Below the pieces are notes generated by a model. That model was given only the letters and a program-made list of their open reading frames with translations. It made no database searches and was not told the DNA's origin. A stretch of 64,000 bases of DNA from Schumannella luteola (GTDB lineage: Bacteria; Actinomycetota; Actinomycetes; Actinomycetales; Microbacteriaceae), in assembly GCF_013408685.1 (NCBI RefSeq), contig NZ_JACBZY010000001.1:372001-436000 (forward strand). Direction: 5' to 3'. Both the position numbers and the translations under genes were made by a program. Positions 57,983 to 64,000 of this stretch are shown here, one piece after another; the first letter of the stretch is position 1; every line of letters starts with the position of its first letter.

Positions 57983-58161
57983 GGTCGGGACTGGGGCTCG
58001 ACGGAAGAGCTCACCGAGGGCTCGCGAAGGCGAGTGCCAACCGACGCGGCGTCTCCAGCGCGATCTCGTGCCGCTGTGGCGCGCACGGGGCGGGGCGCGC
58101 TGACGATGCGGCACGACGCGAGATCACTCACCGACGATTCGCGCGGAGCGCACGGCGCAGG

Positions 58162-59703
58162 TCAGAACGGGGCCGGGTCGAGCAGGGCTCGCTCGATCTC
58201 GAGCAGTTCGGCCAGCAGCTGATCAGACGGCACGTCGCCGAAGTCGAATAGCTCGGCAAGCATCTCGACCGGGATCTCGGGATGCTCGTCGGGCACCCCG
58301 AACACGTCGACCTTATCGAAGTGTCGGGTTTCACCGGGTGGATCGAGAGCGCTGGGCGGATCGAGAGCGTCGGGCGGATCGGGCGCATCCGGCAGGCCCG
58401 ACCGGGGGATCTCGATCGTGCTGGATGCGCGCGGCGCGGGCTCATCGGAGCCAGCGAATGCGACCGGCGCCGTCGGCGCATCCTCGCGGTAGATCCGTCC
58501 GGTGGGCGAGGTCCATTCGAGCACCCCGCCGCCGCGTTGCCGCACTCTCCATCGGGTGAACTGCTTCATCGAGTGGTGCCGCTGGCAGAGATGGGCGAGG
58601 TTGCCGACCGTGGTCGGTCCGCCGAGGACGTGGTCGATCGTGTGGTCGATCTCGCAGCGGATCGCGGCCAGGCGGCATCCGGGGAAGCGGCAGTGCTGGT
58701 CGCGCACGCGCAGGTGGCGACGCTGATCGGTGGTCGGCCGGTAGCGATCGGTGACGAGCACGCCGCCGGTGACCGGATCGGTGAGGATGCGCGACAACGA
58801 CGGTGCGCTTCCGGCGAGCCGGCGTGCGGTGTCGGCGTCGACCGGCGAGCGTCCGACGAGATCGGCGGGATCGTCGCCGAGTCCGACGAGCGCGGACGCC
58901 GGCACCACGACCTGCACGTGGGCGCGGATCGCACCGAGGGCGCCGACACCGTCGGCGTCACCGTGTGCGGTCGGGTCGAGCTGCGGGGCGCCGGCGAGCA
59001 GCAGGTCGGCGAAGACGTCGGCTCGCACCTCGTCGATGCCGCGACGGTCGCCGGCGTCGATCACGACGTGCGCCATCCGCGTGAGTCGATCGAGGATGCC
59101 GTCGCCGATCACCGCAGGAACTGTGGCGATGACGTCGCACATCCCGTCGCGTCCGGGGATGAGACGCACTGCCCGCCGACGGGCCGCCTCCTCGTGTCGT
59201 TCGGTGAACGAGCGCTCGGTGAGCTTCTCGGCGTAGAGCTCGAGCCCGGCCCTGACCCGGTTCGGGGTGTCGCGGAGGCAGCGGTCGATCGCCTCGCGCT
59301 CGTACTCGGCGCGGCGTTCGTCGCCCACGATCCGTCCGGCGTCGACGATCACGTTCACGTGCCCCCGCGTGATGAACCCCGATTCCCACGCGGACAGCGC
59401 GACCGGGTACTTCTCGACGATCTCCTGCGCGTCGCCGATGCGCCCCTGCATCGTTCGATCGGTCACGCGGAACACGCCGGCAAGCTCGGCCGCGATGGAA
59501 CGCAGCGCCATGTCATGCGCACGCACGCCCGCGCGCTGCCCCACCGCCTCGGCCGCGGCGATCTGCCCGGCCCGCGCGAGCATCCGGGTCTCGGCCACCT
59601 GGGCTGCGGCGAGCAGGCCGACGATCCCCTCGGCGTCGCCCGCCAGCTCACTCAGCGCGGCGTCGACGACGCCGGCAGCGAATTCGAGCGGGGGCTTCTC
59701 CAT
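58162..59703 (-). CDS. DUF222/HNH endonuclease-domain protein
   Basis: 513 residues. The N-terminal two thirds (residues 1-300) are the helical DUF222 region (GQRAGVRAHDMALRSIAAELAG, ITRGHVNVIVDAG). The HNH nuclease motif follows: RVRDQHCRFPGCR, CEIDHTIDHVLGGPT, NLAHLCQRHHSMKQF. The C-terminus has a Pro/Asp-rich tract of PDAPDPPDA-type repeats. Actinobacterial genomes carry many such genes; their function is not known, though a mobile or defence-related origin has been proposed. It lies alone, with a 296-base gene-free stretch on its 5' side (59704-59999). Confidence 0.9.
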   Translation of the reverse strand: MEKPPLEFAAGVVDAALSELAGDAEGIVGLLAAAQVAETRMLARAGQIAAAEAVGQRAGVRAHDMALRSIAAELAGVFRVTDRTMQGRIGDAQEIVEKYPVALSAWESGFITRGHVNVIVDAGRIVGDERRAEYEREAIDRCLRDTPNRVRAGLELYAEKLTERSFTERHEEAARRRAVRLIPGRDGMCDVIATVPAVIGDGILDRLTRMAHVVIDAGDRRGIDEVRADVFADLLLAGAPQLDPTAHGDADGVGALGAIRAHVQVVVPASALVGLGDDPADLVGRSPVDADTARRLAGSAPSLSRILTDPVTGGVLVTDRYRPTTDQRRHLRVRDQHCRFPGCRLAAIRCEIDHTIDHVLGGPTTVGNLAHLCQRHHSMKQFTRWRVRQRGGGVLEWTSPTGRIYREDAPTAPVAFAGSDEPAPRASSTIEIPRSGLPDAPDPPDALDPPSALDPPGETRHFDKVDVFGVPDEHPEIPVEMLAELFDFGDVPSDQLLAELLEIERALLDPAPF

Positions 59704-59999
59704 ACCCTCATGGTGACCCCGACCACCGACATTGGTGGGGGTCGGCTCCGGCGGCCGAATCGCCCACCGACCGGGCTCTGGGAACGACTTTCGACGACGC
59801 TCCTGGGCGCCGGATCATCCGCCCCCGCGCCGCCCGAGAGGCGTCAGCTCGAGACCGACTCGCACTGACTCAGCCGGTGCTCGCACGCCGGGCGGCCCTC
59901 TGCCCACTCTCGCCCGCGCGTCAGCCGCGCGGTGTCCTCGCCGACGACGCCCATCCGCGCGTCCGACCCGGGTGCCCGACGACGTCCCCGGGCGAGCCG

Positions 60000-61040
60000 T
60001 CAGCCCGCGGTGACGTCGATCAGCACCTTGCCGACGGTGCCCGACTCGACGGCGTCGTGCGCAGCGGCGGTCTCGGCGAGGGGGAAGCGGGTCAGCGGCA
60101 GTCCCGTCGCGTCGCCGACCTCGAGGGCGCCGTCCGCGGCGGCGGCCGTCACGTCCTCGACGCCCGCCTGCAGCGCCTCGTCGCCGACCGTGTAGAGCAG
60201 CACGAACTGCAGGCGGGCGTTGAGCCCCATCCACTCGCGGATCGGGATCTGGATGTCGCTGCCGCTGTTCGCGTAGATCGCCACCGAGCCGCGGGTCGCG
60301 ACGACGGCCGCCACGAGCCCGACGTTGCGGATGAAGTCGACGTCGACCACGATGTCGACGCCGTCGGGCGCGAGCTCGCGGATCGCCGCGGCCGGGTCGC
60401 CCTGCGTGTAGTCGATCGCGAAGTGGGCGCCGGCGGCGGTCGCGAGGGCGGCCTTGGCGTCGCTCGAGATCGTCGTGATCACGGTCGCGCCGGCCCAGCG
60501 GGCGAGCTGGATGGCGGCGTGGCCGACCGCGCCGGCGCCGCCGGTGACGAGCACCGTGCGTCCGTCGAGGGAGCCCGGCGCGAGACGCCGCGGTCCGTCT
60601 TCGTGCACGGTCAGGGCGCGGTGCGCGGTCATCGCGGGCACGCCGAGGCTCGCGCCGACGTCGAAGCTGACGCCGTCGGGCAGCTTCACGGCCTTCCACG
60701 CCTCGACGACGGCGGCATCCTGCGCGGTGCCGTCGTCCGATTCGTGCTGCGCGAGGAACAGCCACACGCGATCACCCACCGCGAACCCCTCGACGCCGTC
60801 GCCGACCTCGTCGATCACGCCCGCGCCATCCTGGTTCGGCACGATCGCCGGGGCGTCGGCGTCGTCCGCGCCGCCGGTCGCCGGAGCGGTCTGGGCCGCG
60901 CGGCGCTTCCAGTCGGTCGGGTTCACGCCGCTGACGTGGATGCGCACCCGCACCTGGCCGGGCCCGGCATGCGCCTCCTCGCGCTCGACGAGGTTCAGAA
61001 CGGAGGAGTCGCCGGTGGACGTGTAGACGATCGCGCGCAT
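60000..61040 (-). CDS. Zinc-independent quinone oxidoreductase-like dehydrogenase
   Basis: 346 residues. MDR superfamily member like zeta-crystallin/Qor: N-terminal VRIHVSGVNPTDWKRR, NADPH motif VLVTGGAGAVGHAAIQLA, and C-terminal GKVLIDVTAG. No zinc-ligand cysteines, as in the quinone reductase group. Likely reduces quinones or enones with NADPH. It is transcribed away from the kbl/tdh genes, 91 bases downstream of a LysR gene on the same strand. Confidence 0.9.
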   Translation of the reverse strand: MRAIVYTSTGDSSVLNLVEREEAHAGPGQVRVRIHVSGVNPTDWKRRAAQTAPATGGADDADAPAIVPNQDGAGVIDEVGDGVEGFAVGDRVWLFLAQHESDDGTAQDAAVVEAWKAVKLPDGVSFDVGASLGVPAMTAHRALTVHEDGPRRLAPGSLDGRTVLVTGGAGAVGHAAIQLARWAGATVITTISSDAKAALATAAGAHFAIDYTQGDPAAAIRELAPDGVDIVVDVDFIRNVGLVAAVVATRGSVAIYANSGSDIQIPIREWMGLNARLQFVLLYTVGDEALQAGVEDVTAAAADGALEVGDATGLPLTRFPLAETAAAHDAVESGTVGKVLIDVTAG

Positions 61041-61131
61041 GCCCCGACGCTAGTTCGACGAGCGGGTGCGGCGCTGGGCTGCGGCGAGCGCCGTCGCCGT
61101 CACCCGCCCGTCGTCAGCCGCTCTCTCCGCC

Positions 61132-62046
61132 TCAGTCGCCGCCCGCCGCCAGCGCGTCCATCACCCGCCGCAGCGACTCGACGACCGAGCGCACCGCGCG
61201 CCGCCGCAGGATCTCGGGGCGCGCGAGCACGTCGATCGAGCGGGTCGTGCCGACGCCGACGAGCGGCCGGGTGACGACCCCGTCGACGTGCGCGAGGCTG
61301 CCCGTGTAGCGCGGCAGCAGTCCGAGCGCGTCGCCCGTGGAGACGATCGACGCGACCGTGCTCCAGTCGTTGACGCGGTGCACGATGTCGATGCTGCGCT
61401 CCGCCGAGGCGGCGACGGCCCGCAGCACGTCGTCGGGCGAGAACCCGGCGCGGCTGCTGACCCAGCGCTCGCCGATGAGATCCGCGGGGCGCAGACGCGA
61501 CGCGCGGGCGAGGCGATGGGATGCCGGCAGCGCCACATCCAGCGGCTCGTGGACGAGCGTGATCACGCGCACGCCGTCGTCGGGCCAGGGCGGACTGTGG
61601 TCGAGCCGGTGCGCGAGCACGAGGTCGTAGCGGGCGGCGAGCGCCGGGAAGTCGTCTTGGGCGACGTCCTCATCGGTGAAGCGCACCTCGGGCCCGCCGC
61701 TCGCAGCCAGTTCGGCGATGAGGCTGCCGAAGATCACCTGCCCGGCACTGTGGAAGCCGCTGAGCCGCACGACGCCGCGCTCGTCGCTCTCGTAGTCGTC
61801 GACGGCGGCGCGGGCCGCGGCGACCGCATCCAGCACGCCGTCGCCGGCTCGCACGAGCGCGAGTCCGGCATCCGTCAGCACGAGCGAGCGGCCCTGCTTG
61901 CGCGTGAGCGGGGTGCGGAAGCCCCGCTGCAGGGCGGCGAGCTGCTGCGATACGGCCGAGGGCGAGACGCCGGAGGCGGCGGCCACCGCGCTCACGCTGC
62001 CCAGGTGGGCGAGCTCGCGGAGCAGTCGCAGTTGATGGATCTCCAC
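61132..62046 (-). CDS. LysR-family transcriptional regulator
   Basis: 304 residues. Winged helix MEIHQLRLLRELAHLGSVS and VSPSAVSQQLAALQRGF; effector domain from about residue 92 (VRLSGFHSAGQVIFGSLIAEL). It is divergent from tdh/kbl (62129), with a perfect inverted repeat (62055-62072) next to its start, so it probably controls threonine breakdown. The quinone-reductase gene downstream on the same strand may be co-transcribed with it. Confidence 0.92.
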   Translation of the reverse strand: MEIHQLRLLRELAHLGSVSAVAAASGVSPSAVSQQLAALQRGFRTPLTRKQGRSLVLTDAGLALVRAGDGVLDAVAAARAAVDDYESDERGVVRLSGFHSAGQVIFGSLIAELAASGGPEVRFTDEDVAQDDFPALAARYDLVLAHRLDHSPPWPDDGVRVITLVHEPLDVALPASHRLARASRLRPADLIGERWVSSRAGFSPDDVLRAVAASAERSIDIVHRVNDWSTVASIVSTGDALGLLPRYTGSLAHVDGVVTRPLVGVGTTRSIDVLARPEILRRRAVRSVVESLRRVMDALAAGGD

Positions 62047-62054
62047 GTCGGACA

Positions 62055-62072
62055 GTGAAGCATCTGCTTCAC
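62055..62072. promoter_or_regulatory. Inverted repeat between LysR and tdh
   Basis: GTGAAGC-ATCT-GCTTCAC is a perfect 18-base inverted repeat, nine bases upstream of the lysR ATG and 57 bases upstream of the tdh ATG. It is a good candidate for the LysR binding site, though it lacks the strict T-N11-A core. Confidence 0.6.
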
Positions 62073-62128
62073 GATCGATGAAGAACCGTGCCGTTGTTCT
62101 GCGCTATCGACGCGATTAGACAGGGCGC

Positions 62129-63172
62129 ATGCGCGCTCTGCAGAAGACGGCGCCCGGTGCGGGGTTGGACTGGGTGACGGTGCCGGATCCGGTCGCCGGC
62201 CCCGAGGATGTCGTGATCCGCGTGCTGCGCACCGGCATCTGCGGCACCGACCTGCACATCGACCACTGGGACGACTGGGCCGCCTCGACCATCGCGGCTC
62301 CGCTCATCCCCGGCCACGAGTTCTACGGCGAGGTCGTCGCGACCGGCGAGCTCGTGCGCGACGTGAACATCGGCGACCGGGTGTCGGGCGAAGGTCACAT
62401 CGTCTGCGGCACCTGCCGCAACTGCCGCGCCGGGCGGAGGCAGATGTGCATCCGCACCGTCGGCCTCGGCGTGCAGCGCGACGGCGCCTTCGCCGAGTAT
62501 CTCACCATCCCGGCCAGCAACGTCTGGGTGCACCAGGGCGACATCTCGCCCGAGCTCGGCGCGATCTTCGACCCGCTCGGCAACGCCGTGCACACGACCC
62601 TCGCCTACCGGCTGGTCGGCGAGGATGTGCTGATCACCGGATGCGGCCCGATCGGCCTGATGGCGATCACGATCGCCCGGCACGTCGGCGCCCGCTTCAT
62701 CGTCGGCACCGACATCAGCCCGGCGCGGCTCGCCCTCGCGAAGGGGATCGGCGCGGATGACGTGGTCGACGTGTCGGCCCGGCGCATCCACGAGGCGCAG
62801 ACCGCGCTCGGCATGCGCGAGGGCTTCGACGTCGGGCTCGAGATGAGCGGCGCCCCGAGCTCGCTGCCGGAGATGATCGACAACATGAACCACGGCGGCC
62901 GCATCGCGATGCTCGGCCTGCCCAGCGCGCCGTTCGCGATCGACTGGGCCAAGGTCGTCACCCACATGCTGGTCGTGAAGGGCATCTACGGCCGCGAGAT
63001 GTTCGAGACCTGGAACGCCATGTCGGCGATGCTGCAGACCTCGAGCGCGCTGCGGGCGGCGATCGGCTCGGTCATCACCGAGGTCATCCCCGCCCGCGAC
63101 TGGAAGGCCGGATTCGCGGCCGCCTCCGCCGGGTCCGGCGGCAAGGTCGTTCTCGATTGGACGGAGCTCTGA
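62129..63172 (+). CDS. tdh: L-threonine 3-dehydrogenase
   Basis: 347 residues. Zinc-dependent MDR enzyme: catalytic zinc ligands in GICGTDLHI and GHEFYGEV, the structural zinc cysteines in [16 protein letters not shown], and NAD motif [12 protein letters not shown]. It oxidises L-threonine to 2-amino-3-ketobutyrate with NAD+. Its stop overlaps the kbl start (TGATG), the standard tdh-kbl coupling. Confidence 0.96.
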   Translation: MRALQKTAPGAGLDWVTVPDPVAGPEDVVIRVLRTGICGTDLHIDHWDDWAASTIAAPLIPGHEFYGEVVATGELVRDVNIGDRVSGEGHIVCGTCRNCRAGRRQMCIRTVGLGVQRDGAFAEYLTIPASNVWVHQGDISPELGAIFDPLGNAVHTTLAYRLVGEDVLITGCGPIGLMAITIARHVGARFIVGTDISPARLALAKGIGADDVVDVSARRIHEAQTALGMREGFDVGLEMSGAPSSLPEMIDNMNHGGRIAMLGLPSAPFAIDWAKVVTHMLVVKGIYGREMFETWNAMSAMLQTSSALRAAIGSVITEVIPARDWKAGFAAASAGSGGKVVLDWTEL

Positions 63173-64000
63173 TGTACACCGCATTCCGCAGCCACCTCGC
63201 CGGGCAGCTCGACGAGATCGAGGCCGCCGGGCTGACGAAGCACGAGCGCGAGATCTCCGGGCCGCAGAGCGCCCGCATCCACGCCGACGGGCAGGATGTG
63301 CTCAACTTCTGCGCCAACAACTACCTCGGCCTGGCCGACGACGCGACGCTCGTCAGCGCCGCGCACGACGCCCTCGACACCTGGGGCTACGGGCTCGCGA
63401 GCGTGCGCTTCATCTGCGGAACGCAGACCCAGCACCGCGAGCTCGAACGGCGGGTCGCCGGGTTCCTCGGAACCGACGACGCGATCCTCTTCTCGTCGTG
63501 CTTCGACGCGAACGGCGGCGTCTTCGAGACGCTGTTCGGCGCCGACGACGCGATCATCTCCGACGAGCTGAACCATGCCTCGATCATCGACGGCATCCGC
63601 CTCTCGAAGGCGCGCCGGCTGCGCTACCGCAACCGCGACATGGCCGACCTCGAGGCGCAGCTGGTGGCGGCCGCGGATGCGCGCTTCCGGGTGATCGTGA
63701 CCGACGGCGTCTTCTCGATGGACGGCTACATCGCCCCGCTCGAGGCGATCTGCGACCTGGCCGATCGCTACGACGCGCTCGTCTTCGTCGACGACTCGCA
63801 CGCGGTCGGCTTCATCGGCGAGTCGGGCCGCGGAACCCCCGAGCTGTGCGGGGTGCAGGACCGCGTCGACATCCTCACCGGCACCTTCGGCAAGGCGCTC
63901 GGCGGCGCCTCGGGCGGGTACGTCGCCGCGCACCGCGAGATCGTCGACCTGCTGCGCCAGCGCTCGCGCCCGTACCTGTTCTCGAACAGCGTCGCCCCGG
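63172..64000 (+). CDS. kbl: Glycine C-acetyltransferase (2-amino-3-ketobutyrate CoA ligase), 3' end outside window
   Basis: The first 276 residues of a normally ~395-residue protein are inside the window. It is a class II PLP enzyme of the alpha-oxoamine synthase group: [46 protein letters not shown], and the PLP-lysine in [15 protein letters not shown]. It cleaves 2-amino-3-ketobutyrate with CoA to glycine and acetyl-CoA. Translation is coupled to tdh. Confidence 0.95.
   Translation, partial: MYTAFRSHLAGQLDEIEAAGLTKHEREISGPQSARIHADGQDVLNFCANNYLGLADDATLVSAAHDALDTWGYGLASVRFICGTQTQHRELERRVAGFLGTDDAILFSSCFDANGGVFETLFGADDAIISDELNHASIIDGIRLSKARRLRYRNRDMADLEAQLVAAADARFRVIVTDGVFSMDGYIAPLEAICDLADRYDALVFVDDSHAVGFIGESGRGTPELCGVQDRVDILTGTFGKALGGASGGYVAAHREIVDLLRQRSRPYLFSNSVAP

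Noticed and set aside
59704-59999. A gene in the gap upstream of the DUF222 gene.
   Set aside because: Only short Arg/Pro-rich frames without start signals are present.

Overview
The window is high-GC DNA (about 70% by eye) from an actinobacterium, most likely of the family Microbacteriaceae. This rests on base composition, many ATGA/TGATG gene overlaps, frequent GTG starts, a DUF222/HNH endonuclease, a sortase signal of LAxTG type and gene neighbourhoods typical of that family. This is inference from content; no 16S rRNA or marker gene is present. About 60 protein genes, one pseudogene and one tRNA are supported.

Layout. 1-3620 (minus): an operon of small exported proteins with camelysin/TasA-like features and a LamG-type surface protein cut by the left edge. 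4039-5279 (plus): two overlapping ClpP-type genes, the second lacking the catalytic serine. 5445-7520 (minus): catalase and a Fur-family repressor. 7708-12316: NAD(P)-dependent GAPDH of the long GapB type, a LysR/SDR divergent pair, an FAH-family hydrolase and a YCII protein. 12482-16019 (plus): a YobI-like membrane P-loop NTPase gene broken by an in-frame stop and a frameshift, with foreign-looking codon use. 16108-22953 (minus): a homoprotocatechuate (hpa) meta-cleavage operon containing a GntR regulator and an unusual FAH-RraA fusion. 22954-27390: an intergenic hairpin array, then a sortase-anchored protein with eleven chaplin-like repeats and a Pro/Ala-rich exported protein. 27517-31176: CGNR zinc-finger protein, a small CxxC protein, tRNA-Ser(GCU), an LCP cell-wall ligase and a YcaQ-type winged-helix protein. 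31198-44996: myo-inositol catabolism (iolC, Cgl0158-like aldolase, iolA, iolB, iolD, iolE, iolG, iolH on the minus strand, and a divergent GntR/UTRA regulator), with a transaldolase, a thioesterase and a further Gfo/Idh oxidoreductase beside it. 45074-53022: gluconokinase, LysR/MFS pair, MarR/VOC pair with twin operators, BKACE enzyme, DHA2 efflux pump with TetR repressor, and a VOC protein. 53216-57427 (plus): a complete polyamine-type ABC transporter operon (potADBC order). 57566-62046: a small membrane protein, DUF222/HNH protein, quinone-oxidoreductase-like enzyme and LysR regulator. 62129-64000 (plus): threonine dehydrogenase and glycine C-acetyltransferase, the latter cut by the right edge.

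How it works together. Most of the window is catabolic: inositol to acetyl-CoA and a C3 unit, homoprotocatechuate ring cleavage to pyruvate and succinate semialdehyde, gluconate phosphorylation, threonine to glycine, and polyamine uptake. Each block sits beside its own one-component regulator, and several of those regulators face a visible inverted repeat. The most unusual parts are the TasA/camelysin-like export operon, the ClpP pair with one dead subunit, the FAH-RraA fusion whose C-terminus is encoded by a 23-bp palindromic repeat, the chaplin-like wall protein without cysteines in its repeats, and several families of intergenic palindromes.
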